A stretch of 64,000 nt of DNA from Spongiactinospora sp. TRM90649 (GCF_029382225.1 NZ_JARLTC010000033.1:62001-126000), one strand, 5' to 3'. Counted from the first letter of the stretch, positions 31,408 to 40,580 are shown. The notes: a model not told the origin generated them from the sequence alone. Made by a program: numbers and translations.

Positions 31408-32667
31408 GTGACGACGGAGATCGGTGGGGCGAGGCCGTGTAAGCACTGTGGGACCGCGATCGAGCAGAGAGGCGGGCGCGGGAGGCCGCGGGAGTACTGC
31501 CCGCAGGGCGATTGTCAGGCCGCGGCCAAGCGGGAGCGGGAGATGCGGCGGGCGACTCCCGGGCTGGAAGGCACGCTGGCCAGGGTGGAGGAGCTGTACG
31601 AGCGCATGGAGAAGGGGCTGGCCATGGCGATCAGCCCGTTGGCCGATGTGCTCGCGCAGGAGCTCAGCCCGGCCGGTGTGGAGGCGCGGATCAGTGCCAT
31701 CCAGGCTGAGGCCCACACCAGGGTGGCCATCGCCCGCACCGAGCGGGAGCAGGCGTTCGAGCAGGTACGGCTGGCCCGCGAGGCCACCGAGCACGCCCGG
31801 CGGGAGCGGGCTGCCATGCACGAGAGCGAGCTGCAGGCGCAGGCCGATCGCGATGCCGCCATCGCCGACGCGGAGACCGCCCGTGAGCAGGCCCTCGCCG
31901 CGCTCAGCGAGGCTGCGGTGACCGAGCGCCGCGCCAAACGGGCCGCGCAGGACGCCGCCCGCCGCGCCGAGCAGGCCGAGGGCGAGCGGGACGCGATCCG
32001 CAAGGAGATGACCGAGCGGGCCGAGACGGCGGAGCGCGCCCGTGACGAGATCGCGCGGGAGATGGCCGAGCGGGTCGAGGCGGCGAGGGCCGAGAGCGCC
32101 GAGTTCCAGGCGCGTGCCGTACAGGCCGAGGAGGACGCGACCGAGAGGGTACGGCTGGCCGTCGAAGAACGCGACACCGCCCGCGCGGGGGAGGCCGACG
32201 CCCGGAAGGCCACTGCGGAGGCGGAACGAGCCGCGCTCGCCGACCGTACCCGCGCGCAGGCGGCCGAGGCGGAACGGGACAGGTCCGTCTCACGCGCCGA
32301 GACCGCGGAGCGGGCGCGGGCGGAGGCGATGGCGGAGGAGGCGGAGTGGCGGGCGCGGGCCGCGCAGGCCGACGAGCGCACCGCGCACGCCCAGGAGCGC
32401 GCCGCCGAGGCGGAACGAACCCGTGAGACGGCGGTCGCGGAGGCGGCACGCGCGCGCGACGCGGCCGTGGCGGAGGCGGCACGCGCGCGCGACGCGGCCG
32501 TGGCGGAGACCGAGCGGCTGACCATGCAGTCGGCCCTGGACAAGGCACGGGTGACGGACCTGCGGGCCGAACTGGACCGGCTGCGCGCCGAGGCCGACGC
32601 CCTGCGCGAGCGCGCTGTCGCCGCCGAGCTCCGCGCCGCCCCACCCCCGGCCGCTCCAGGGGGATAG
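31408..32667 (+). CDS. Zinc-ribbon coiled-coil protein
   Basis: 419 residues, GTG start. The first 45 residues hold a four-Cys zinc-binding-like motif (CKHCGTAIEQRGGRGRP, then EYCPQGDC), after which residues ~60-400 are a nearly unbroken coiled coil rich in Ala, Glu and Arg. Two copies of an 11-residue repeat AVAEAARARDA lie near residues 343-364. The layout (DNA-binding head plus long coil) resembles KfrA and the TnpT accessory proteins of some Tn3 elements, but no family is proven. It has no signal peptide or membrane segment. It stands alone between the imine reductase gene and element II. Confidence 0.7.
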   Translation: MTTEIGGARPCKHCGTAIEQRGGRGRPREYCPQGDCQAAAKREREMRRATPGLEGTLARVEELYERMEKGLAMAISPLADVLAQELSPAGVEARISAIQAEAHTRVAIARTEREQAFEQVRLAREATEHARRERAAMHESELQAQADRDAAIADAETAREQALAALSEAAVTERRAKRAAQDAARRAEQAEGERDAIRKEMTERAETAERARDEIAREMAERVEAARAESAEFQARAVQAEEDATERVRLAVEERDTARAGEADARKATAEAERAALADRTRAQAAEAERDRSVSRAETAERARAEAMAEEAEWRARAAQADERTAHAQERAAEAERTRETAVAEAARARDAAVAEAARARDAAVAETERLTMQSALDKARVTDLRAELDRLRAEADALRERAVAAELRAAPPPAAPGG

Positions 32668-32691
32668 GCCCGTCGTCTGATCGGTGGCGGT

Positions 32692-32891
32692 TCAGGTGTG
32701 TGAAAGCCGCTCCGCGAGAAGGGCACGCAGTTCCAGGTCCTCGCTGATCGCGGCGACGCCGCCACAGTAGCTGTGGCGGCGGTCGTCGGCCAGGGCGTCC
32801 CGCATGATCGCGAGATGGCCTTCTGACAGAGCGTCGATGCCTGTGAGGGCTCGCGCTGCGGCCAACGCGACGGGGAGTGGGCGTCCTTCAA
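32692..32891 (-). pseudogene. 3' part of a small ORF split by element II
   Basis: Reads EGRPLPVALAAARALTGIDA, LSEGHLAIMRDALADDRRH and a C-terminal LELRALLAERLSHT. It stops at the TTCAA duplication. Joined to 38648-38779 it gives IADLLEGRPLPVALAAARAL in one frame. The helical, Leu/Ala-rich protein of about 110 residues is not recognised. Confidence 0.6.
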
Positions 32892-32928
32892 GGCCCTGTA
32901 GTCCCAGCTCGGACACCAGCCGCAAGGT
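32892..32928 (+). repeat. Left terminal inverted repeat of element II
   Basis: Starts GGCCCTGTAGTCCCAGCTCG and ends ACCAGCCGCAAGGT; differs at four of 37 positions from the reverse complement of 38611-38647. Confidence 0.9.
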
Positions 32929-33027
32929 GACCAGCGGGTAGCTTTCGCGTCGTCAGACGGCCCGTTTCCTGACGCCGGGCGCTTCGTTGGGTTGGTCGAG
33001 TGAATCGGGCGGTTCGGCGAGGAAGGG

Positions 33028-35703
33028 GTGGGTGTGCGTCAGGAGTGGTTGCCGGAAGACGTGGTGGCGTGCTGGACGCTGGTGGACGGCGACTGGGATC
33101 TGGTGGCGAACAAGACTGGGGCCACACGGCTCGGCCGCCGGGCCGGACCCGGATCGAGAAAGTGCTGGTTGCGTCCCGCAACCGGTGGGAGAAGGTGTTC
33201 TGCACGCGGACCATCGAGCGCCTGGGCGACGCGGGCACGACCCGGCTGCTGACGCTGGTGGCGGAGGACAACGAGGGCGGTGCCGCCCTGCTGGCCTTGC
33301 TCAAGCGCGACCCGGGCGCGGTCGGTCTGGACTCGCTGCTGACCGAGATCACCAAACTGAACGACGTGCGCAAACTCGGCTTGCCCGACGGGTTATTCGC
33401 GGACTGCTCGGAGAAGCTGCTGGCCGCATGGCGGTCGCGGGCGATCAAGATGTACCCGTCGGACTTCCGTGACACCGCCGAGGAAGCGCGGATCACGCTG
33501 CTTGCGGCGTTGTGCTCCTCCCGGCAGGCGGAGATCACCGACGCGCTGGTGGACCTGCTGATCGCCCTGGTGCAGAAGATCAATGCCCGTGCTGAGCGGC
33601 GGGTGGAGAAGCAGCTCGCTGCGGAGCTGAAGAAGGTCCGCGGGAAGGAAGGCATCCTCTTCAAGCTGGCCGACGCGGCGATCGGCAAGCCCGACGAGGT
33701 GGTGCGCACAGCTCTGTACCCGGTCGTCGGGGAGAAGACGCTGCGCGACCTGGTGGCCGAGGCGAAGGCGAACGAGAGGGTGTTCAAGGCCAAGGTCCGC
33801 ACCACCCTGCGGTCGTCGTACAGCTCGTACTACCGGCAGATGCTGCCGCCGCTGTTGAGAACGCTGGGGTTCAAGTGCGACAACACCGCCTACCGGCCGG
33901 TGATGGACGCGCTCGCGCTGCTGGAGAAGTACGCCGGGGTCGACGGCAAGACTCGCTTCTACGACGCCGCCGAACGAGGTGCCGATGGACGGGGTCGTGC
34001 GCAGGGACTGGCGCGAGGCCGTCGTGGACGACAAGGGCAAGGTCGAGCGCATCCCGTACGAGCTGTGCGTCCTGGTGGCGCTGCGGGACGCGATCCGGCG
34101 CCGGGAAATCTACATCGAGGGCGGCCTTCGCTGGCGCAACCCCGAGGACGACCTGCCCGGCGACTTCGAGGCCACCCGCACCGTGCACTACGCAGCGATC
34201 CGCCGGCCCATGGACCCCGAGGCGTTCATCGCCGACCTGAAGCGGCGGATGACCGCCGGCCTGGACCGGCTCGCGGCCGCACTGGCGGACGGCTCGGCGG
34301 GCGGGGTGAAGGTGACCACGCGGCACGGCGAGCCGTGGATCACTGTGCCGAAGCTGGAGAAGCTGGACGAGCCCACCGGCCTCCAGGCGCTCAAGGAGGA
34401 GGTCGTACGCCGCTGGGGCGTGCTCGACCTCCTGGACGTGCTGAAGAACGCCGACTTCGACACCGGCTTCACCGACGAATTCGCCTCGGTCGCCGCGTAC
34501 GAGCGCATCGACCGCGCCACCCTCCAGCGCCGGCTCCTGCTTGCCCTGTTCGCGCTCGGCACGAACATGGGCATCCGCGCGATCGTGGCGTCCGGCGAGC
34601 ACAGCGAGACTGAGGCCGCGCTGCGGCACGTGCGCCGCCACTTCATCACCGTCGACAACCTCCGGGCCGCGGTCACCCGACTGGTGAACGCCACCTTCGC
34701 CGCCCGCGACGCCGCATGGTGGGGACAGGGCACGGCGTGCGCCTCGGACTCGAAGAAGTTCGGCTCCTGGTCGTCCAACTTCATGACCGAGTACCACGCC
34801 CGCTACGGCGGCAACGGCGTGATGATCTACTGGCACGTCGAGCGCAAGAACGTCTGCATTTACTCCCAGCTCAAGAGCTGTTCGTGGTCCGAGGTCGCGG
34901 CGATGATCGAGGGACTGCTGCGGCACTGCACCGATGCCGAGATCGAGTCCAACTACGTCGACACGCACGGTGCCTCGGTGGTCGGGTTCGCCTTCACCGA
35001 GCTGCTGAACTTCCGGCTACTGCCCCGGCTGAAGAACATCGGCAGCATCCGCCTGTACCGGCCGAACGACGACCCGCCCGGTTGGCCGGCCCTCGGCACC
35101 TCGCTGACCCGGCCGATCCGCTGGGACCTGATCGAGCAGCAGTACGACCAGATGGTCAAGTACGCCACCGCCCTGCGCCTGGGCACTACGGAGGCCGAGC
35201 AGGTGCTGCGGCGCTTCACCCGCGGCGGACCGAAGCACCCCACCTACCAGGCGCTCGAAGAACTCGGCCGAGCCGTACGTACGATCTTCGCGTGCGATTA
35301 CCTGGCCAGTCCCGACCTGCGGCGTGAGATCCACGGTGGGCTCCAGGTCGTGGAGAACTGGAACAGCGCGAACACCGTCATCCACTACGGCAAGGACGGC
35401 GCACTGACCGGCCCGGACAAGGAACACGCCGAGACCTCGATGCTCGCCCTGCACCTGCTCCAGTCCTCGCTCGTCTACCTCAACACCCTGCTGCTTCAGC
35501 AGGTCCTCGCCGAACCGGCCTGGGCGAAGAAGCTGACGGATGAGGACCGGCGCGGACTGACCGCGCTGTTCTGGTCGAACATCAACCCGTACGGCACGTT
35601 CCGCCTCGACATGGACAAGAGGCTCGATTTGTCGTCCGCCACGGTGCCTGTCCCGCGCCGTGCGGCGGACGACGCTGCCCGCCCGGCGGGCTCGGCTCCA
35701 TGA
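33028..35703 (+). pseudogene. tnpA: Tn3-family transposase of element II, deleted and frameshifted
   Basis: MGVRQEWLPEDVVACWTLVD followed by WDLVANKTGATRLG is the DUF4158 N-terminus of TnpA. At about 33140 the sequence jumps to RIEKVLVASRNRWEKVF, so some 150-200 residues are missing. A second frame change lies near 33970 (TRFYDAAE to VPMDGVVRRDWRE). The rest, to TGA 35703, is intact and retains the DDE residues: CASDSKKFGSW (Asp), YVDTHGASVVGF (Asp) and GLQVVENWNS (Glu). Loss of the DNA-binding half should make it inactive. Confidence 0.85.
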
Positions 35704-35940
35704 CGCAGCGGATGAGACGCGAAATTCGCAGTGAGCACTGGCTCATGAGACCAGAACATGCCGGGTGCCCCGGCAGAGGCGAGGCGCCCCTACCCGGCGC
35801 CTGAAGCGTACGTGCTCGGGGTCGAGGAACCCCGGAACAGCCATTGGCGCCGAGAACGATCCTGACGCCGCTGGCGAAGGTGGCGCGTGCCCGGCCTATG
35901 TAGCGAACCGTGCCACGGTCTGTCAGGGGCTCAGCGATTG

Positions 35941-36921
35941 TCAGACCGGTCGTCGGTAGATGCGGGTTAGGGCGTCGAGTGTTTGGGCGATGTGTTCGCG
36001 GAGTTCAGCCGGAGTGAGGATCTCGGCGTCGGCGCCAAGTTTGAGGAATTCGGGAAGGGCTTGTTCAACGGACTCGATCGGGATCGTCACCCGAGTCCAG
36101 CCATCGGGATCTGGCGGCGTGGCGGTCCGATGGGCGGCGTCGGACATGGCAGAGTCCCACAGCTGAGGCAGCTGGTCGAAGATCCTCGGGGACAGGCGGA
36201 GAGTCGCCTCGCCCTGGTGGCGGCGCGCGTCGAAGGATTTCAGGTAGTGGTGCCAGTAGTCGGCAAGGTCAAAGCCGTTGGGCCGATCGAAGCGTTCGTC
36301 GAGGACACGGAGATCCATGATCCGCGCGATGCGGTAAGTGCGGAGTTGTTCGCCGGCGCCGGCCACGAGGTACCAGTGCCCGGCCTTGAGCACCAGCCCG
36401 TACGGTTTCACGGTCCGGGTGATCTCGTGAGGTTCGGCCCAGCGCAGGTAGCGCATCCGCACGGCGCGGTCATTCCACACCGCGTCCGCGACCACGCCCA
36501 GGTGGGGAGTGCGGTCGCCATCGCGGTACCACGCCGGGGCGTCGAGGTGGAACCGCTCAGCGATGCGGCTGGCGCGGTCGCGCAGTTCGGCGGGCAGGGA
36601 GGCCATGAGTTTGAGCTGCACAGCGGTCACGAGGGCACCCATGCCAAGGTCGGCGGCAGCTGTGGGCAGCCCCGTCAGGAACAGCGAGTCGGCCTCATCG
36701 GCGGTCAGCCCCGTCAGCCGGGTGCGGAAACCGCCGAGCAGTCGGTACCCGCCGTCGTGGCCGGGTTCGCCATACAGCGGTACACCCGCCGCGCTGAGGG
36801 ACTCCATGTCGCGGTAGACGGTGCGAGCAGACACCTCCAGCGCGTCGGCCAGTTCTTGTGCCGTCATCCGTTCCCGGGTCTGCAGGAGCAACAGGATGGA
36901 CACCAGCCGGCTCGCACGCAT
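35941..36921 (-). CDS. WYL-domain regulator (DeoR-like HTH)
   Basis: About 326 residues from ATG 36921 (MRASRLVSILLLLQ); ATG 36951 upstream lies inside the operator. N-terminal winged helix MTAQELADALEVSARTVYRD followed by LPLYGEPGHDGGYRLL-like sequence (VPLYGEPGHDGGYRL), then the WYL core with VRMRYLRWAEPHEITRTVKP and GLVLKAGHWYLVAGA. Such regulators bind small ligands or nucleic acid and control a divergent gene, here the SnoaL-type gene. Part of the cargo of element II. The last helix ends TLDALTRIYRRPV. Confidence 0.88.
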   Translation of the reverse strand: MRASRLVSILLLLQTRERMTAQELADALEVSARTVYRDMESLSAAGVPLYGEPGHDGGYRLLGGFRTRLTGLTADEADSLFLTGLPTAAADLGMGALVTAVQLKLMASLPAELRDRASRIAERFHLDAPAWYRDGDRTPHLGVVADAVWNDRAVRMRYLRWAEPHEITRTVKPYGLVLKAGHWYLVAGAGEQLRTYRIARIMDLRVLDERFDRPNGFDLADYWHHYLKSFDARRHQGEATLRLSPRIFDQLPQLWDSAMSDAAHRTATPPDPDGWTRVTIPIESVEQALPEFLKLGADAEILTPAELREHIAQTLDALTRIYRRPV

Positions 36922-36942
36922 GCGGTCAATTCTGTCCCAGTC

Positions 36943-36963
36943 CACTGACATGAGATGTCAGTG
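36943..36963. promoter_or_regulatory. Operator between WYL and SnoaL genes
   Basis: CACTGACAT (36943-36951), GAG, ATGTCAGTG (36955-36963): a perfect 9-3-9 palindrome midway between the divergent starts at 36921 and 36986. Expected WYL regulator site. Confidence 0.8.
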
Positions 36964-36985
36964 GAGTCGGAATAGCGTCCCGCCC

Positions 36986-37801
36986 ATGGACATCGACATT
37001 GATATCGACCAGTTCGTCAACCGATACGTCGCGGTATGGAACGAGTCTGACCCGGTTGCGCGCCGACGTGCCATCGCCGGACTGTGGGACGCGGACGGCA
37101 TACAGGTCATCGAATCCACGCGATACCACGGTCATGACGCCCTTGAGGCCCGGATCGCCGAAGCTCATAACAATTTGGTGCGGGACGCAGGATTCGTCTT
37201 CCGGTCCGCGGGCGACGCGACCGGTCACCATGACACGGTCACCTTCACCACCCACATGATCCCCGCAGCCGGAGGGAACATCGCCTGGACCGGCCGCATC
37301 TTTCTCACCCTCGGTGAGAACAGGCTCATCCGGCACGAGTACCAGTTCGCCATGAATACGCCGAACGAGACGAAGTCGAGCACTCGTGCCACGACAGAGG
37401 AGTTCCTTCGCCGACTGGGCGAGGGCGAGCCCGACCGGATCGCCGAGCTGTTCGCCGAGCGCGTCGACTGGCAGTTGGACTGGCCGGAGGACGGTCATCC
37501 AGCGGTGCCGTGGATCCGCCCTCGCTCCACCCGCGCCGACGTCGCCGACCACTTCCGGGAAATAACCGCTTTCCATGTCCCCGAAAAGTCGGCCGGAGGA
37601 GTGTCCCGCGTCCTCATCGACGAAACGGAGGCGGTGGTGCTCGGCGACATCCAGCAGACGGTGAAGGCCACCGGAAGGCAATACACGGCCCTGTGTGCGC
37701 TTCACCTCACCGTCGAGGACGGGCTGATCACCCGCTACGCCGTCTATGAAGACAGCCTCACCGTCGCCGAAGCCCTTGCTAACCAGCCGGTTAACCGCTG
37801 A
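36986..37801 (+). CDS. Tandem SnoaL-like (NTF2 fold) protein
   Basis: 271 residues with two NTF2/SnoaL-type modules. The first (FVNRYVAVWNESDPVARRRA, LWDADGIQVIESTRYHGHDA) is followed by a second (TEEFLRRLGEGEPDRIAELF, VDWQLDWPEDG, WIRPRSTRADVADHFREI). Such folds bind small hydrophobic molecules, acting as isomerases, hydrolases or ligand carriers; catalytic residues cannot be assigned. ATG 36986 follows the 9-3-9 palindrome by 22 bp. Divergent from the WYL regulator, a frequent pair in actinomycetes; here both ride on a transposon. Confidence 0.8.
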   Translation: MDIDIDIDQFVNRYVAVWNESDPVARRRAIAGLWDADGIQVIESTRYHGHDALEARIAEAHNNLVRDAGFVFRSAGDATGHHDTVTFTTHMIPAAGGNIAWTGRIFLTLGENRLIRHEYQFAMNTPNETKSSTRATTEEFLRRLGEGEPDRIAELFAERVDWQLDWPEDGHPAVPWIRPRSTRADVADHFREITAFHVPEKSAGGVSRVLIDETEAVVLGDIQQTVKATGRQYTALCALHLTVEDGLITRYAVYEDSLTVAEALANQPVNR

Positions 37802-37875
37802 ACACGCGGCCACCCCGCAGTGCCTGTCCGCCCTCACTGAGAGGATGCATGGGTGGGGAAGCGTTTCCGTGCTCC

Positions 37876-38000
37876 GCGAGTGTCGGCAAACGACCGTTTG
37901 CCGACACTCGCGTCCGTGATCGTGAACCCGCAGGTGGGCAGTGTCGGCAACTTGCGTCGGGAATCAACGTCGGTGAACGGTCCGGCCGATAGATTCCGAC
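37876..38000. promoter_or_regulatory. res-like resolution site of element II
   Basis: GCGAGTGTCGGCAAACG (37876-37892), AC, and its exact reverse complement (37895-37911): a 17-2-17 perfect palindrome suited to a serine resolvase crossover at the central AC. Related motifs GTGTCGGCAA (about 37939) and TTCCGACAC (about 37992-38000) follow, like accessory subsites, ending just before the resolvase ATG at 38003. Confidence 0.78.
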
Positions 38001-38002
38001 AC

Positions 38003-38605
38003 ATGCTCATCGGCTATGCGCGGGTCTCGACCGCCGACCAGAACCCCGCTCATCAGATCGACGCCCTGTTGCGGGTTGGCGTCGACCGCGACAACATCCA
38101 CGTCGACAAGGCTAGCGGCGCGAAGGCGTCCCGTCCGAAGCTCGACCTCGTCATAAAGCTGCTGCGCGAGGGCGACACGCTGAAGGTCACCCGGCTCGAC
38201 CGGCTTTCTCGCTCTGTGCTGCACCTGGTGACCCTCGGCGCCGAGCTGCGCGAGCGCGGGATCGGGCTGCACGTCATCGAGCAGGGCATCGACACCGCCA
38301 CCATGGAGGGCCGCGCCATGTTCGGCATGCTGTCGGTGCTCGCCGAGCTCCAGCGCGAGCTGATCGTGGCGAACACCAACGACGGACTCGCCTCCGCTCG
38401 AGCCCGCGGCCGGGTCGGCGGACGCCGGCCCAAGCTCACCCCCGACCAGGCCGGACTCGCCCAGGAGCTGTACGACGCGCGCGAGAAGACCGTCCAGCAG
38501 ATCGCCGACCTGTTCGGCGTGTCCCGGTCAACGGTGTACGGGCACCTCGACAAGACCAAGACCGTCCCCCGCCAGGCCAAGAAGACCGCGGTCACAAAGC
38601 CCTGA
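38003..38605 (+). CDS. tnpR: Serine resolvase of element II
   Basis: 200 residues. MLIGYARVSTADQNPAHQID holds the nucleophile Ser9; VTRLDRLSRSVLHLVTLG, IDTATMEGRAMFGMLSVLAE and QRELIVANTNDGLASARARG follow the Tn3/gamma-delta resolvase pattern, and the C-terminal HTH is QQIADLFGVSRSTVYGHL. It resolves the cointegrate made by the transposase at the adjacent res-like site. Intact, unlike the transposase. Its stop lies 6 bp before the right terminal repeat. Confidence 0.95.
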   Translation: MLIGYARVSTADQNPAHQIDALLRVGVDRDNIHVDKASGAKASRPKLDLVIKLLREGDTLKVTRLDRLSRSVLHLVTLGAELRERGIGLHVIEQGIDTATMEGRAMFGMLSVLAELQRELIVANTNDGLASARARGRVGGRRPKLTPDQAGLAQELYDAREKTVQQIADLFGVSRSTVYGHLDKTKTVPRQAKKTAVTKP

Positions 38606-38610
38606 CCGCT

Positions 38611-38647
38611 ACCTTGCGGCTGGTGTCTGAGCTAGGACTCCGGGGCC
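38611..38647 (-). repeat. Right terminal inverted repeat of element II
   Basis: Reverse complement starts GGCCCCGGAGTCCTAGCTCA; followed directly by TTCAA, the same five bases that precede the left end. Confidence 0.9.
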
Positions 38648-38779
38648 TTCAAGTAGGTCGGCGATATGGCGGATCAGGACATGGACGCCCTCGCCCGGAT
38701 CGCCAGTGATCTTGATTGCGGACCGAGGTCGCCGAGGCGGGGGCCGAGGATCCGCAGGGCGACCGCCCGGCGGCCTCAC
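38648..38779 (-). pseudogene. 5' part of the small ORF split by element II
   Basis: GTG 38779, with GGAGG about 12 nt upstream, opens a frame whose first 20 residues are Pro/Arg-rich and then reads SAIKITGDPGEGVHVLIRHI, ADLLE, ending at the TTCAA duplication. The remainder is at 32692-32891. The combined product of about 110 residues is of unknown family. Confidence 0.5.
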
Positions 38780-38848
38780 CGCTCAGAAATCCTCCGCCGC
38801 GTCGTCAGTTCTGGTAACCCCTCGCCACCTGCGAAAGGATTGACGACC

Positions 38849-39856
38849 ATGACCGACGCCAGACCGCTAGGCGACGACGAGGCCGCGTTCATCGCGGCGG
38901 CCCGCTCGAATGACGCGGCACGGTTCGCGCTCATCACGGAGCGCCACCGGCGTGAGCTGCAGGTGCACTGCTACCGGATGCTCGCGAACTACGACGACGC
39001 CCAGGACATGACGCAGGAGACGTTCCTGCGAGCGTGGAACAAGCGGGCGTCGTTCAAGGGCCACGCCGCGCCGCGGACCTGGCTGTACCGGATCGCGACG
39101 AACGCCTGCCTCGACTTCCTGGAGAAGCGAAACGACCGCACACCCGTGCCCGCCGAGCTGCCGGGCGCGGGCTCGGAAGTGCTCTACCTGCAGCCCTACC
39201 CGGATGGGATGCTCCCGGAGGACCCGCAGGAATCGGTGGTGGCGCGGGAGACGATCGAGCTGGCGTTCATCGTCGCCGTCCAGCACCTGCCGCCGCGGCA
39301 GCGGGCGGTGTTCATCCTGCGCGACGTCCTCGGCTGGCCGGCGTCGAAGGCCGCCGACGCCCTTGAGCTGACCGTCGCGTCGGTGACCAGCGCACTGCAG
39401 CGAGCGCGCGTGACGATGCGCGAGCAACTGCCCGGCCGCCGCCTCGACTGGCGGAGCCCTGCCACGCACGAGCTGTCGGATGACGAGCGCGGCGTGGTGA
39501 GGTCGTACATGGACGCCCATGAGCGCAACGACCTCGACGGGCTGACGGCCCTGCTGCGCGACGACCTGCGCTTTACGATGCTGCCCGAAGCGGGCACCTT
39601 GGTCGTCACGGCCAAGGACGCGGTGGACGGCTGGGTCTCCGGCGGGCTCTTCCAGCGCGGCCACGACGACTGGCGCTGCGTCGCCACGACGGTCAACCTC
39701 ATGCCTGCCGCCGTGCTGTACCTCCGCACCCCCGACGACCCGGAATACCGATTGTTCACCATCGCGGTCCTGCGCATCGTCGACGGGAAGATCGCCGAGC
39801 TCACCGGATTCGACGCCGCCGACAAGCCATGGCTGAGCCTGCCCGCGACGCTGTGA
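38849..39856 (+). CDS. ECF sigma factor with SnoaL-like C-terminal domain (SigG-like)
   Basis: 335 residues. Sigma region 2 (HCYRMLANYDDAQDMTQETF, LRAWNKRASF), the SigG-type linker LYLQPYPDGMLPEDPQESVV, region 4 (HLPPRQRAVFILRDVLGWPA, SVTSALQRARVTM) and a C-terminal SnoaL-like domain (MDAHERNDLDGLTALLRDDL, PDDPEYRLFTIAVLRIVDGK). The C-terminal domain probably replaces an anti-sigma factor as regulator. ATG 38849 has AAAGGA about 11 nt upstream. Frame is open above it but covers the split ORF on the other strand. Converges on the RibD-like gene. Confidence 0.9.
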   Translation: MTDARPLGDDEAAFIAAARSNDAARFALITERHRRELQVHCYRMLANYDDAQDMTQETFLRAWNKRASFKGHAAPRTWLYRIATNACLDFLEKRNDRTPVPAELPGAGSEVLYLQPYPDGMLPEDPQESVVARETIELAFIVAVQHLPPRQRAVFILRDVLGWPASKAADALELTVASVTSALQRARVTMREQLPGRRLDWRSPATHELSDDERGVVRSYMDAHERNDLDGLTALLRDDLRFTMLPEAGTLVVTAKDAVDGWVSGGLFQRGHDDWRCVATTVNLMPAAVLYLRTPDDPEYRLFTIAVLRIVDGKIAELTGFDAADKPWLSLPATL

Positions 39857-39939
39857 TCGGACAAATCCCCATCATCGAGGAGTCCAGCGCGCGGGCAGGC
39901 GTCACTCCGAAGGCGAGAAAGGACCGGGAAAGGGTTCCC

Positions 39940-40524
39940 TCATCGCCTCGTCTTGTATCGGGTCATCACCACGCCGCCGGGAAATGTCCGCGTCTCGACC
40001 AGGCTCAGGTTCACCCAGTTGTCCAGCGCGGCGAAGAACGGCGTGCCGCCGCCCACCAGGACCGGCAGGGTGACCAGCACGTACTCGTCGATCAGCCCGG
40101 CCTGCATGGCCGCCCCGGCGAGCGTCGCGCCGCCGATGTCCATCGGGCCGCCGTCCTCGGCCCTGAGCCGGGCGATCTCGGCGACCGCGTCGCCGGTGAC
40201 CAGGCGGGTGTTCCAGTCGACCTTGTCGATCGTCGATGAGAACACCACCTTCGGCATGTCCCGCCACAGCCGCGCGAACTCGATCTCCGCCGGGGTAGCA
40301 CCGGGCCGCTGGTCGCCGGTCGGCCAGTGGGAGCTCATCGCCTCCCACAGCTTGCGCCCGTACAGCGACAGTTCGCTCGCCCCCATCTGCTCGTACCACC
40401 ACTGGAACAGCTCCGCGCTCGACGACGAGTCCGGTCCCTCCCCGCCACTCCAGCCGATGTCGTCGCCGGGCGCGGCGATGTAGCCGTCCAGGGTCATGTT
40501 CATGCCGAAAATCAGTTTCCGCAT
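39940..40524 (-). CDS. Dihydrofolate reductase-like protein (RibD C-terminal domain)
   Basis: 194 residues. RKLIFGMNMTLDGYIAAPGD, LYGRKLWEAMSSHWP, PKVVFSSTIDKVDWNTRLV, DIGGATLAGAAMQAGLIDEY and GGGTPFFAAL follow the RibD_C/YyaP-YwjB family, an NADPH-binding reductase fold of unknown substrate. ATG 40524 fits the family start. Convergent with the ECF sigma gene, which may control related loci but not obviously this one. Confidence 0.88.
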   Translation of the reverse strand: MRKLIFGMNMTLDGYIAAPGDDIGWSGGEGPDSSSSAELFQWWYEQMGASELSLYGRKLWEAMSSHWPTGDQRPGATPAEIEFARLWRDMPKVVFSSTIDKVDWNTRLVTGDAVAEIARLRAEDGGPMDIGGATLAGAAMQAGLIDEYVLVTLPVLVGGGTPFFAALDNWVNLSLVETRTFPGGVVMTRYKTRR

Positions 40525-40580
40525 CTTGCCGGCCTTCCGTGAGTCGATCTCACGCGTACAGACGGCCGCTGCGCGGAAAC

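Larger units (their letters stand above)
32892..38647. mobile_element. Element II: complete Tn3-family transposon, 5.76 kb
   Basis: Terminal inverted repeats of 37 bp (33 matching) begin GGCCC and contain GACACCAGCCGCAAGGT in both ends. TTCAA flanks both sides (32887-32891 and 38648-38652). Contents: degenerate transposase, WYL regulator, SnoaL-type protein, res-like site and serine resolvase. Removing it restores an open reading frame on the minus strand. The transposase is broken, so the element can now move only if TnpA is supplied in trans. Confidence 0.9.

Noticed and set aside
31515..32891. 458-codon minus-strand Ser/Ala/Arg-rich ORF
   Set aside because: Mirror of the coiled-coil gene's Ala/Glu/Arg codons; no start context and it runs into the end of element II.
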